NCBI GenBank assembly: GCA_036406675.1
Contig: DASXAO010000033.1
Span: 29,590 to 93,589 of the forward strand
DNA from: SCGC-AG-212-J23 sp036406675
GTDB taxonomy: Bacteria; Pseudomonadota; Gammaproteobacteria; Burkholderiales; SG8-39
Reading direction: 5' to 3'
DNA: 64,000 nt
Shown: positions 19,809-28,162 of the stretch, piece by piece
Layout: each line of letters starts with the position of its first letter
How positions within the stretch are numbered: position 1 is the stretch's first letter
Translations under genes and position numbers: made by a program
Notes under the pieces: model-generated
Database searches by the model: none
What the model saw: only the letters and a program-made list of their open reading frames with translations
What the model was told of the DNA's origin: nothing

Positions 19809-21335
19809 TTGAGTCACCGGCCGCCTTGGGCGGGCCGAGCTGCAATCGACATTCAGGGAGAACCGTCGATTCGTCCCGCGGAGACGTACAACGACGAGAT
19901 CGTCAGGCTGTTCCTCCTCGCTGCCGCCGTCTGGGGCATCGTCGGAATGGCGATCGGCGTCTACGTCGCCGCCGAGATGGTCTGGCCCGACCTCAACTTC
20001 GGCGTGCCGTGGCTGTCTTTTGGCCGCCTTCGCCCCGACCACACGTTCGGCGTGATCTTCGCCTTCGGCGGCTCGGCGCTGATGGGCACCTGCTACTACG
20101 TGGTGCAGCGCACCGGCCACACGCGGCTCGCGCTCGGCGGCCTGGCGGAGTTCACGTTCTGGGGCTGGCAGCTGGGCTGCGTGCTCGCGATGCTGACCAT
20201 GCCGCTCGGCATCACGCAGAGCAAGGAATACGCCGAGCCCGAGTGGTTCATCGACGTCGCCGTCGCCATCGTGTGGGTCTCCTTCGGCGTCGTGTTCTTC
20301 GCCACCATCGCGCGGCGTCGCATCCGTCACATCTACGTCGCCAACTGGTACTACGGCGCGTTCATCATCGCCGTCGGCCTCCTGCACGTCGTCAACAACA
20401 TCGCGCTGCCCGTGTCGCTGACGAAGTCGTACCCCGTGTACGCGGGCTCGGTCGACGCCATGGTGCAGTGGTGGTACGGCCACAACGCGGTCGCCTTTTT
20501 CCTGACCGCGGGCTTCCTCGGCATGATGTACTACTTCGTCCCGCGCCAGGCGCAGCAGCCGCTGTGGAGCTACCGCTTCTCGATCGTCAATTTCTGGGCG
20601 CTGATCTCGATCTACATGTGGGCGGGGCCGCACCACCTGCTGTACACCGCGCTTCCCGACTGGGTCCAGTCGCTGGGCATGGCGTTTTCCCTGATCCTGC
20701 TGATGCCGAGCTGGGGGTCGGCGGCGAACGGCCTGATGACGTTCAGGGGCTCCTGGCACCTGCTGAGGACCGATCCGGCGGCGCGATTCATGGTGGTGTC
20801 GCTCGTGTTCTACGCGGCGGCCACGCTGGAGGGCTCGATGATGGCGATCAAGACCGTCAACTCGCTCTCGCACTACACCGAGTGGACGGTCGCGCACGTG
20901 CACTCGGGCGCCCTGGGTTGGGTGGCGATGATCACCATCGGCTCGCTGTACGCGATGGCGCCGCGCGCGCTCGGCCAGCCGGCGATGTATTCCCGCAACG
21001 CGATGGAGCTCCACTTCTGGCTGCACCTCACCGGCGTGCTGCTGTACGTGATCTCCATGTGGACCGCGGGGATCACGCAGGGGCTGATGTGGATGGCGAC
21101 GAATGCCGACGGCTCGCTCACCTACCCCTTCATCGACAGCCTGATCGCGATCAAGGGCCTGTACGGCGTGCGCTGGCTCTCCGGCATCTTCGTTCTCGGC
21201 GGCATGGTCGTCATGGCGTGGAACCTGTGGCACACCGCCGCGGCGGCGCGCGCGCACCTGATCAAGCCGATCCCGGTGCCGATCCCGGAGCCCGTGCCGG
21301 ACCAGGTGCCGACGCCGTTGCCGGTGAGCGGCTGA
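19809..21335 (+). CDS. ccoN: cbb3-type cytochrome c oxidase subunit I
   Basis: The catalytic haem-copper subunit, up to 508 residues with about 12 helices. Haem and CuB ligands are visible in RPDHTFGVIF, WWYGHNAVAFF, AGPHHLLYT and VAHVHSGALGW. CcoN reduces O2 at the high-spin haem b3-CuB centre with high oxygen affinity. The start is uncertain. TTG 19809 is the only standard start, but a strong AGGGAGA lies at 19855-19861 and ideally precedes an ATT at 19869. Family similarity begins just after that (AETYNDEIVRLF). First gene of ccoNOQP-ccoI-ccoS. No clear FNR box was found upstream. Confidence 0.95.
   Translation: MSHRPPWAGRAAIDIQGEPSIRPAETYNDEIVRLFLLAAAVWGIVGMAIGVYVAAEMVWPDLNFGVPWLSFGRLRPDHTFGVIFAFGGSALMGTCYYVVQRTGHTRLALGGLAEFTFWGWQLGCVLAMLTMPLGITQSKEYAEPEWFIDVAVAIVWVSFGVVFFATIARRRIRHIYVANWYYGAFIIAVGLLHVVNNIALPVSLTKSYPVYAGSVDAMVQWWYGHNAVAFFLTAGFLGMMYYFVPRQAQQPLWSYRFSIVNFWALISIYMWAGPHHLLYTALPDWVQSLGMAFSLILLMPSWGSAANGLMTFRGSWHLLRTDPAARFMVVSLVFYAAATLEGSMMAIKTVNSLSHYTEWTVAHVHSGALGWVAMITIGSLYAMAPRALGQPAMYSRNAMELHFWLHLTGVLLYVISMWTAGITQGLMWMATNADGSLTYPFIDSLIAIKGLYGVRWLSGIFVLGGMVVMAWNLWHTAAAARAHLIKPIPVPIPEPVPDQVPTPLPVSG
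19854..19862 (+). promoter_or_regulatory. Strong ribosome binding site inside the called ccoN N-terminus
   Basis: CAGGGAGAA matches the anti-Shine-Dalgarno sequence. It lies 45 bases inside the frame if ccoN starts at TTG 19809. The codon at the optimal distance is ATT (19869-19871). Either ccoN starts at AUU or this is a chance match. Confidence 0.4.
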
Positions 21336-21345
21336 CGGGGGCGCG

Positions 21346-21957
21346 ATGGCGGGCGGCTACAGGTACTTCGAAGCGATCGAGAAGAACGCCGGGCTGCTCG
21401 GCATCCTGATCCTCGTGATGGTGTCCCTGGGCGGCCTGGCCGAGATCACGCCGCTCTTCATCCGTGCCCAGGCGGTCGCTCCGGCGCCGGGGTTAAAGCC
21501 GTACGAACCGGTGCGCCTGGCGGGAAGGGACGTCTACGTGCGCGAGGGCTGCTATCTCTGCCACTCGCAGATGATCCGCGCGCTGCGCTTCGAAACCCAG
21601 CGCTACGGTCCCCAGTCGGCCGTCGCGGAGTCCGCGTACGACCGCCCGTTCCAGTGGGGCTCCAAGCGCACCGGTCCCGATCTCGCGCGCATCGGCGGCA
21701 AGTATTCCGATGCGTGGCAGCGGCTGCATCTCGTCGACCCGCGCGCGGTGGTCCCGGATTCGAACATGCCCGCCTATCGATGGCTGCAATCGGCGAGCCT
21801 CGACGGCAGCGAGATCGCGGCGCGCATGCGCACCCTGCGCGCGCTGGGCGACCCTTACTCCGAGAGCGACATCGCCGCGGCTCCCAAGGCGGTCGAAGGC
21901 AAGACCGAGTTGGATGCGCTGGTCGCTTATCTGCAAGGGCTGGGGGTTTCCCGATGA
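21346..21957 (+). CDS. ccoO: cbb3-type cytochrome c oxidase subunit II (mono-haem)
   Basis: A 203-residue membrane-anchored c-type cytochrome. One N-terminal helix (LLGILILVMVSLGGLAEI) anchors a periplasmic domain with CYLCH (69-73) for haem c and a Met ligand in DSNMPAY. It passes electrons from CcoP to CcoN. It starts 10 bases after ccoN, and its stop overlaps ccoQ by 4 bases. At 203 residues it is of normal length. Confidence 0.94.
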   Translation: MAGGYRYFEAIEKNAGLLGILILVMVSLGGLAEITPLFIRAQAVAPAPGLKPYEPVRLAGRDVYVREGCYLCHSQMIRALRFETQRYGPQSAVAESAYDRPFQWGSKRTGPDLARIGGKYSDAWQRLHLVDPRAVVPDSNMPAYRWLQSASLDGSEIAARMRTLRALGDPYSESDIAAAPKAVEGKTELDALVAYLQGLGVSR

Positions 21958-22109
21958 ATCCATTGTGGGGACAGCTCATCGGGTTCGTCACGCTGATCTT
22001 GATGGTCGTCTTCATCGGGATCTGGGCGTGGGCCTGGCTGCCGTACCACAAGCGCGAGTTCGATGCGCTGGCAAAGCTTCCGATGGAAGACTCGGGGGAC
22101 GAGGGATGA
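21954..22109 (+). CDS. ccoQ: cbb3-type oxidase small subunit CcoQ
   Basis: A 51-residue single-helix protein (LIGFVTLILMVVFIGIWAWA), followed by the usual WLPYHKREFDALAKLPMEDS tail. CcoQ stabilises the assembled cbb3 complex. It overlaps ccoO and ccoP by 4 bases each (ATGA), so translation is coupled. Confidence 0.9.
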   Translation: MNPLWGQLIGFVTLILMVVFIGIWAWAWLPYHKREFDALAKLPMEDSGDEG

Positions 22110-23005
22110 CCGATTTCTGGTCGACGTGGGTGGTCGTCCTCGTCGTCTTCAATCTCGGCATTACCGTGTTCCTTTTCCTGTGGGGATTGCGCGTCGACAT
22201 TCCGACGCAGCCCGACGGCACGAGCGGCCACGTGTGGGCGCACGGCGTGCTGCGCGAAGGCGTGCGGCGCCTGCCGGCCTGGTGGATCGCGCTCTCCGCG
22301 AGCTCGCTCGTCGCGGGATTGGCCTATCTCGCGCTCTACCCCGGTGTAGGCGCGTTCGCCGGCGCCCTCGGCTGGACCTCGGCCGACGAGCTCGCGCGCA
22401 ACCAGGGCGCAAACCGCCGCCTGGAAGCGCCGCTGCTCGAGCGCGTCCGCGGCAAGTCGGTCGAGGCGATCGCGGCCGACCCGCAGGCGCTTGCCGTCGG
22501 TCAAGTGCTGTTCATCGAGAATTGCGCTGCCTGCCATGGCCGCGACGCGCGCGGCAACCAGGCGCTTGGCGCGCCCGACCTGACCGACCGCGACTGGCTC
22601 TTCGGCGGAGAAGGCGCGTCGATCCTCGCGAGCATCCTGGAAGGGCGCCAGAGCACGATGCCGCCGTTCGGCGGCACGAAATCCGACCAGGAGATCCGGG
22701 ACCTCGCGAACTACGTGCTCAGCCTCTCGGGGCGCGCCCACGACTCCTTGCGCGCGCACTTCGGCAAGCCGGCGTTCTCGGCTTGCGCCGCCTGCCACGG
22801 CGCCGACGGCAAGGGCAACCGCACGCTCGGCGCGCCGGATCTCACCGACGGCTTCTGGCTCTATGGCGGCGGCATCGAGGACATCGTCGAAACCATCCGC
22901 CGCGGCCGCAACGGCGTGATGCCCGCCTTCCGCGGTCGGCTCGGGGAGGAAAATGCTTCGCTCGTCGCCGCGTGGGTATACGCAAAATCCCGCCCCACAA
23001 AGTGA
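22106..23005 (+). CDS. ccoP: cbb3-type oxidase di-haem subunit III
   Basis: A 299-residue protein with two N-terminal membrane helices and two periplasmic cytochrome c domains: CAACH at 140-144 with MPPFGG, and CAACH at 227-231 with a late Met (NGVMPAF). CcoP accepts electrons from soluble cytochrome c or bc1 and hands them to CcoO. It overlaps ccoQ by 4 bases, and its last 53 bases overlap the ccoI reading frame. Confidence 0.94.
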   Translation: MTDFWSTWVVVLVVFNLGITVFLFLWGLRVDIPTQPDGTSGHVWAHGVLREGVRRLPAWWIALSASSLVAGLAYLALYPGVGAFAGALGWTSADELARNQGANRRLEAPLLERVRGKSVEAIAADPQALAVGQVLFIENCAACHGRDARGNQALGAPDLTDRDWLFGGEGASILASILEGRQSTMPPFGGTKSDQEIRDLANYVLSLSGRAHDSLRAHFGKPAFSACAACHGADGKGNRTLGAPDLTDGFWLYGGGIEDIVETIRRGRNGVMPAFRGRLGEENASLVAAWVYAKSRPTK

Positions 23006-25457
23006 CCTGAAGGCGTGCTGGCATTGCGGGGAGGCGTTGCCGCCTGATCCGCCGCAAGCGAGTGTCGCCGGCGCGCGGCACGCGGTGTGTTGCAACGGTT
23101 GCCGCACGGTCGCGGAGTGGATCGCGGAGCTGGGCCTCGCCGACTATTACCGCTTGCGCACCGGCTCGGCCGCCCGGGCGCCCGATCCGGGCGAGTCGGA
23201 AAAAAGCGCGGCGGCCTTCCTGCGCCCGGCATTGTCGCGTCACTTCGTGCGCACGCTCGCCGACGGCACGAGCGAGGCGATCGTGCTGATCGACGGCATG
23301 CATTGCACCGCGTGCGCCTGGCTGATCGAGCACACGCTCGGCCGGCTTGCGGGCATCGTCGAGGTTAGCGTCAACCCCGGAGCCCGGCGGGCGCGCATCG
23401 TGTTCGACGCCCGGGCGCTCGCGCTCGCGCGGATCGTCGACGCGCTCGGGCGCGTCGGCTACCGGGCGCTGCCGCTCGACCGCGAAGCGCTCGACGATGC
23501 GCGGCGGCGCGAGACGCGCGCGGCCCAGAAGCGCCTCGCGGTCGCGGGCTTCGGCGCGATGCAGGCGATGATGTACGCGAGCGCGCTCTGGTTCGGCGCC
23601 TTCGACGGGGTCGACGCCGCCACGCGCGAGCTCTTCCGCTGGCTCACGCTGCTGGCGACGACCCCGGTGGTGTTCTATTCGGCGGCGCCGTTCTTCGCCG
23701 GCGCCCAGCGCCTCGTCAGGCTGCGCCGCCTCGGGATGGACGTCCCGGTGGCGCTTGCCGTCGCGCTCATCTACGCGGGCAGCGTCATCGAGCTCTTCGC
23801 CGGCGGCCCCGACGTCTGGTTCGAGTCGCTCGCCATGTTCGTCTTCTTCCTGTGCGTCGGCCGCTATCTCGAGATGCGGGCGCGCCACCATGCCGGCGAC
23901 CTGTCGGACGCGCTCGCGCGGCTGACGCCGGCGTTCGCCGATCGCGTCGAGGCCGACGGGACGCTGCTGCGCGTCGGCGCCCTGGAGCTCGTGCCGGGCG
24001 ATCGCGTGCTCGTCCCCGAGGGCGGCAGCGTGCCCGCCGACGGGACGCTCGAAACCGAAGAGTGCCGTGTCGACGAGGCGCTCATCTGCGGCGAATCGAC
24101 GCCTCGCCGGAAGCGGCGCGGCGAAGCGTTGTGCGCCGGCAGCATCGTCGCGGGAGCGCCGGCAATCCTGCGCGTGACACGGGTCGGCGCGGATACCGTG
24201 GTCGCCGGCATCGTCGCGCTCACGACGCGCGCGGCGAGCTCGAAGCCGCGGCTGGCGCGCGACGGCGAGCGCGCGGCAGCCGGCTTTGTCGCGCGGGTGC
24301 TGCTGCTCGCGCTGTGCACGGCCGTCTGCTGGGCGCTCGTCGATCCGTCGCGGGCGCTCGCGGCGACCGTGGCGGTCCTCGTCGTTGCCTGCCCCTGCGC
24401 GTTCGCGCTCGCTGCGCCCGCCGCCGTGACGCGCGCGCTCGCGGTGCTCACCGGCCGGGGCGTGCTGGTCGTGCGCCCCGACGCGCTCGAGCATCTCGCC
24501 TCGGCGACGCACATTCTCTTCGACAAGACCGGCACGCTGACGGAGCCGGCCGTCGCGCACGATCGCACCGTCACCAGGCATGGCATCGATCGCGACGCCG
24601 CGCTCGGCATCGCCGCGGCGCTCGCGCAGGGCGCCCGCCACCCGCTCGCTCACGCATTCGCCGCCGATGCGCCCGCGATCCTGCCCGCCGTCGAGGCGCG
24701 CGAGAGCGTTGCCGGTCGCGGAATCGGAGGGGTCGTCGGCGGTCGAGGATATCGTCTCGGCCGAGCCGACCATGCGCTGCGCTTGGATCGGTGTCCGCCG
24801 CATCTCGAGGACGCGGTGGTGCTCGCGGACGACGAGGGCCTGGTCGCCGCATTCCGGGTCGACGAGCGCCTCCGGCCGGGGGCGCGGGCAGCGGTCGATG
24901 CGCTCGTTCGCGCCGGTGTCGACGTCATGATTGCGAGCGGCGACACCCGGACCCGGGTCGAGGCCGTGGCACGGCGCCTTGGCGTCGCCACGTGGCGAGC
25001 GCGCCAGTCCCCCGCCGACAAGCTGGCGCTTCTCGCTTCGCTTCGCGCACAAGGCGCTCGCATCGCTGTCGTCGGCGACGGCGTCAACGATGCGCCGATG
25101 CTTGCCGCTGCCGACGTCGCGGTAGCGGTCGGCGCGGCCGCCGACGCGGCGCAGGCGGCGAGCGATATCGTGATCACGGGACAACTCGACGCGCTGGCGC
25201 AGGCCTGGTCGATCGCCCGGCAGACGCTCTCGGTCCTGCGCCAGAACCGGCGCTGGGCCCTCTGCTACAACACCCTCGCCGTGCCGCTCGCGGCGCTCGG
25301 TCTGGTGGCGCCTTGGCTTGCGGCGATCGGAATGTCGGCAAGCTCTCTTGCCGTGGTCATGAACGCGCTGCGCATCGGACGGATTTCCGGGAAGCACGGC
25401 GTGAGCGCAATGTCGGCCAAGAGTGAAGCGCCCGAGCGACGCGGAGCGCTGGCATGA
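22953..25457 (+). CDS. ccoI: Copper-translocating P-type ATPase CcoI/FixI
   Basis: An 834-residue P1B-type ATPase that supplies copper for cbb3 assembly. The N-terminal Cys-rich segment (C22, C25, C46, C47, C50) is typical of CcoI. An HMA domain has GMHCTACAW (Cys118, Cys121). The core has CPCAF in the transport helix, DKTGTLT with the phosphorylated Asp, and GDGVNDAPM. ATG 22953 has GGGGAGG just upstream inside ccoP. No later start retains the Cys segment. Its stop overlaps ccoS by 4 bases. Confidence 0.93.
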   Translation: MLRSSPRGYTQNPAPQSDLKACWHCGEALPPDPPQASVAGARHAVCCNGCRTVAEWIAELGLADYYRLRTGSAARAPDPGESEKSAAAFLRPALSRHFVRTLADGTSEAIVLIDGMHCTACAWLIEHTLGRLAGIVEVSVNPGARRARIVFDARALALARIVDALGRVGYRALPLDREALDDARRRETRAAQKRLAVAGFGAMQAMMYASALWFGAFDGVDAATRELFRWLTLLATTPVVFYSAAPFFAGAQRLVRLRRLGMDVPVALAVALIYAGSVIELFAGGPDVWFESLAMFVFFLCVGRYLEMRARHHAGDLSDALARLTPAFADRVEADGTLLRVGALELVPGDRVLVPEGGSVPADGTLETEECRVDEALICGESTPRRKRRGEALCAGSIVAGAPAILRVTRVGADTVVAGIVALTTRAASSKPRLARDGERAAAGFVARVLLLALCTAVCWALVDPSRALAATVAVLVVACPCAFALAAPAAVTRALAVLTGRGVLVVRPDALEHLASATHILFDKTGTLTEPAVAHDRTVTRHGIDRDAALGIAAALAQGARHPLAHAFAADAPAILPAVEARESVAGRGIGGVVGGRGYRLGRADHALRLDRCPPHLEDAVVLADDEGLVAAFRVDERLRPGARAAVDALVRAGVDVMIASGDTRTRVEAVARRLGVATWRARQSPADKLALLASLRAQGARIAVVGDGVNDAPMLAAADVAVAVGAAADAAQAASDIVITGQLDALAQAWSIARQTLSVLRQNRRWALCYNTLAVPLAALGLVAPWLAAIGMSASSLAVVMNALRIGRISGKHGVSAMSAKSEAPERRGALA

Positions 25458-25636
25458 CCAGCCTCCTGCTCCTGATCCCGCTGTCGGTCCTGGTCCTCGT
25501 CGGCGCCGGCGCGGCGCTCTTCTGGGCGATCGACCGCGGGCAATTCGACGACCTGGAGACGCCGGCGCTCTTGCCGCTGATCGACGCCGATGCCAGCGCA
25601 AGCAGCGCCGTCGCCCCCGATGAAGACTCGTCGTGA
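25454..25636 (+). CDS. ccoS: cbb3 oxidase maturation protein CcoS
   Basis: A 60-residue protein with one N-terminal helix (SLLLLIPLSVLVLVGAGAA) followed by LFWAIDRGQFDDLE, the family hallmark. CcoS is needed to insert haem and copper into CcoN. It overlaps ccoI by 4 bases and the next gene by 4 bases (GTGA). Confidence 0.92.
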   Translation: MTSLLLLIPLSVLVLVGAGAALFWAIDRGQFDDLETPALLPLIDADASASSAVAPDEDSS

Positions 25637-26364
25637 CCGGCGGACTGACCCTGGGCGCTGCATCGATCCTTGGCATCGCGGCCAGCGGGCACTGCCTCGT
25701 CATGTGCGGCGGAATCTCCTCCGCGCTCGGACTCGCATCGGCCGGATCGCCCGATGCCAGGCCGCGCCTGCCGTTGATCGTCGCGTATCAGGCCGGCCGG
25801 ATTGCCTCCTACGCCATCGCCGGCGCAATCGCGGGCGGAATGGTCGGCTACGCCGCCGACTGGCTGGACATGGACGCGGTGCGCCGAGGGCTGCGCGCGC
25901 TGTCGGCGCTCGCGCTCGTCGCGGCGGCGCTGGTGGCGTTCGGGACGCTGCGCGATCCGGGGTCGCGGGTCGGGCGGCTGGTATGGCGCCGGATCGCGCC
26001 GATCGGCCGGCGGCTCCTGCCGGTGACGAGCGTCGCGCGCGCCCTCGGCTTCGGCATGGTGTGGGGGTGGATGCCGTGCGGCTTCGCGTATACCGTGATC
26101 CTGATCGCGGCGCTGGAGCAGGATGCGCTGCGCGCGGCGGCGACGATGCTCGCTTTCGGCATGGGGACGGCACCGACGATGATCGCGCTCGCCTACGGAG
26201 CGCGGCGCGCGGCGAGCCTGGCTTCGGGAGGCGCCGCCCGCCGCGTTGCCGGCACGGTCCTCATCTGCAGCGCTGCCCTCACGTTGCTGGCGCCGCAGAT
26301 CGTGGCCGCCGCGCCATGGCTGCATCCCTGGATGCAGTACCTGTGCAGATCCGATGCGCCATGA
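25633..26364 (+). CDS. TauE/SafE (UreH-like) membrane protein linked to cbb3 assembly
   Basis: A 243-residue polytopic membrane protein. Conserved motifs are ASGHCLVMCGGISSALG near the N-terminus and WGWMPCGFAYT in the second half, both with cysteines. Such proteins are regularly encoded next to ccoI and ccoS and are annotated as sulfite-exporter or UreH-domain proteins. A part in copper handling or redox maturation is suspected, not proven. GTG start overlaps the ccoS stop. It is the last gene before a GC-rich hairpin. Confidence 0.86.
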   Translation: MTGGLTLGAASILGIAASGHCLVMCGGISSALGLASAGSPDARPRLPLIVAYQAGRIASYAIAGAIAGGMVGYAADWLDMDAVRRGLRALSALALVAAALVAFGTLRDPGSRVGRLVWRRIAPIGRRLLPVTSVARALGFGMVWGWMPCGFAYTVILIAALEQDALRAAATMLAFGMGTAPTMIALAYGARRAASLASGGAARRVAGTVLICSAALTLLAPQIVAAAPWLHPWMQYLCRSDAP

Positions 26365-26396
26365 TGCGCTGCGCGTAGATTGCGCACGCTCCGGGG

Positions 26397-26434
26397 GCCG
26401 GCAGGGCGTGAAGCATACCCTTCGCCCTGCCGGC
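26397..26434. terminator. GC-rich hairpin after the cco operon
   Basis: A perfect 12-bp stem (GCCGGCAGGGCG with CGCCCTGCCGGC) and a 14-base loop lie 32 bases after the last cco gene. No U-run follows, so it may be a weak terminator, a processing or stability hairpin, or an attenuator for the gene at 26485. Confidence 0.5.
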
Positions 26435-26484
26435 CGAACTGGCCTAGGATGTGCGCGGCCGTTCGACAACAAGAAGAGGACCCC

Positions 26485-27030
26485 GTGATCCCTGCCTTCC
26501 GGCTCGCCTTCTTCGGCGCACTCCTTCTGTGCTTCGCTCATTCGTCGTTCGCGGCCGAGAAGAAATACGGGCTTTCCGAGCACGGCTTCTTCCAGATGAA
26601 CGTTCCCGCGGGCTGGAGCGACCAGGTGCGCGAGGCCGGCCCGTCGCTGCCGCCCACGCTCGCCTTCCGGCCCGGCCGGGGACAGCCCTTCGAGGTGCTG
26701 GTCACGCCGATCTGGCGCGCGGGGCCGGACGCGCCCGAGTTCACCAAGGACTGGATCCGCAGTCAGGTCTGGGGCGCGGTTGACCAGGTGAAGGACCAAT
26801 CCCTCGAGCAGAACATCTCGATCGTCGAGTTCGCGGGCGCGAGCGGCGCGGGCTACTACTTCACCGCCACCGACCGGGCGCCGAAAGCGGGCGAGTACAA
26901 ATACCTGCTGCAAGGCATGGTGAGAGTGAGCGAGCTCGTCGTGACCTTCACCATCCTCACGAACGCCGGACAGGAGCCGATCGCGCACCAGGCGCTAATG
27001 ATGATCAAGAGCGCGGTGCATGTTCCCTAG
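26485..27030 (+). CDS. Small exported protein of unknown function
   Basis: A 181-residue protein with a signal peptide ending at SSFA|AEKK. The mature part is a compact beta-rich domain (FFQMNVPAGWSDQVREAG, PFEVLVTPIW, GYYFTATDRAPKAGEYKYLL) resembling periplasmic DUF1795-like folds, though I cannot name the family with certainty. GTG 26485 follows AAGAAGAGGA. It is 120 bases downstream of the cco cluster beyond a hairpin and convergent with the luciferase-like gene. Confidence 0.75.
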   Translation: MIPAFRLAFFGALLLCFAHSSFAAEKKYGLSEHGFFQMNVPAGWSDQVREAGPSLPPTLAFRPGRGQPFEVLVTPIWRAGPDAPEFTKDWIRSQVWGAVDQVKDQSLEQNISIVEFAGASGAGYYFTATDRAPKAGEYKYLLQGMVRVSELVVTFTILTNAGQEPIAHQALMMIKSAVHVP

Positions 27031-27048
27031 TCGCGGCGATCGAGGCGA

Positions 27049-28149
27049 TCAGCGTGAAGCGATCGCGCGGTTGACGCGCGGCATGACCTCGGTCGCCATC
27101 AGCTCCATCGAGCGCTGGCCGAGCTTGCGGTCCACCCAGTCCATGCCGGCGTAGACCAGCTCGCCGAAGTCGCCCACCTGCTCGCGCAGGGCGAGGAGCT
27201 GGTCGACCACCTTGTTCACGGTGCCGTAGATGCAGAGGCGATCGAGCACGAACTCGTAGGTGACCTCGTGGTCGGGCTGGTCGAGGCGCTCTTTGAACAC
27301 CGCGTGGCGGCCGGCTTTCGTGAGCTTGGTCTGGAGCTGCCTGTAGTAGAAGCGATAGGGGCTGTTGGCGTCGTGACGGCCATAGGCCGCGGCGACCTGG
27401 TCGTCGTCGGCTACGAACACGGTGCGGGCGACCCGCCATTCCTCCGGGTCCGGCGTGATTCCCGCCTTCTTCTTTCCTTCGGCGTAGTTGGCCCAGTGGG
27501 TCTTCAGCCAATGCGGCAGCAGGAAGTTGGCCGAGAGCGGATGGAAATCTCGTTCCCCCATCGCCACCACGCCTTTCGAGAACGGCGCCACCACGGTGCC
27601 GACGATCTCGGGCCGCGGTTTCTGGTAGGGCTTCGGCATCACGCCGACGCCGAAGTCGAGGTCCATGGTCTTGCGCGTGGTGACCTTGAAGCGGTTCCCC
27701 GGGAGCTCGATGTCGTAGGGGGCGTTGCGCTCCCAGACGGCGAGGATCACGTCGATCGCCTCGGCGAACATCTTGTTGCGGTCTTCCTCGAGGATGCCGA
27801 TCGCCTCGGCGTCGGACACGAGCGCGCCCGGGCTCACGCCGAGGATGAAGCGCCCCCCGCAGAGGTGATCGAACATCGCCGCGTTGGCCGCCACGATCAC
27901 CGGGTGGATCTGCGACAGGTTGCAGGTGCCGCTCGCGAGCTTGATGCTCTTGGTCGAGTGGATGAGGGTGGCGAGGAACAGCAGCGAGTTGGTGATGTTC
28001 TCGGCCTGGTCGGTGAGGTGCTCGCCGATGAAGACGTCGTGGTAGCCGAGCTGGTCGGCGAGGATCACCGCCTCGCGGTCCTCCTTCAGCGTCTCGGTGT
28101 GGTTCCGGTGCAGCGGGTGCACCGGCATCATGAACATTCCGAGCTTCAT
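27049..28149 (-). CDS. LLM class flavin-dependent oxidoreductase (luciferase-like monooxygenase)
   Basis: A 366-residue bacterial-luciferase-fold enzyme. Landmarks are MKLGMFMMPVHP, LGYHDVFIGEHL, LASGTCNLSQIHPVIVAANA and GRFILGVSPGALVSDAEAIG. It would use reduced FMN/F420-type flavin and O2 on an organic substrate. It is the last gene of a nine-gene minus-strand operon, 13 bases after the NicB-like hydroxylase gene, so it probably acts on a product of that pathway. No flavin reductase partner is adjacent. Confidence 0.87.
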   Translation of the reverse strand: MKLGMFMMPVHPLHRNHTETLKEDREAVILADQLGYHDVFIGEHLTDQAENITNSLLFLATLIHSTKSIKLASGTCNLSQIHPVIVAANAAMFDHLCGGRFILGVSPGALVSDAEAIGILEEDRNKMFAEAIDVILAVWERNAPYDIELPGNRFKVTTRKTMDLDFGVGVMPKPYQKPRPEIVGTVVAPFSKGVVAMGERDFHPLSANFLLPHWLKTHWANYAEGKKKAGITPDPEEWRVARTVFVADDDQVAAAYGRHDANSPYRFYYRQLQTKLTKAGRHAVFKERLDQPDHEVTYEFVLDRLCIYGTVNKVVDQLLALREQVGDFGELVYAGMDWVDRKLGQRSMELMATEVMPRVNRAIASR

Positions 28150-28162
28150 CTGTTCTCCTTGG

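Noticed and set aside
19743..21257. 504-codon minus-strand frame opposite ccoN
   Set aside because: His/Arg/Asp-rich antisense translation of a clear membrane protein gene.
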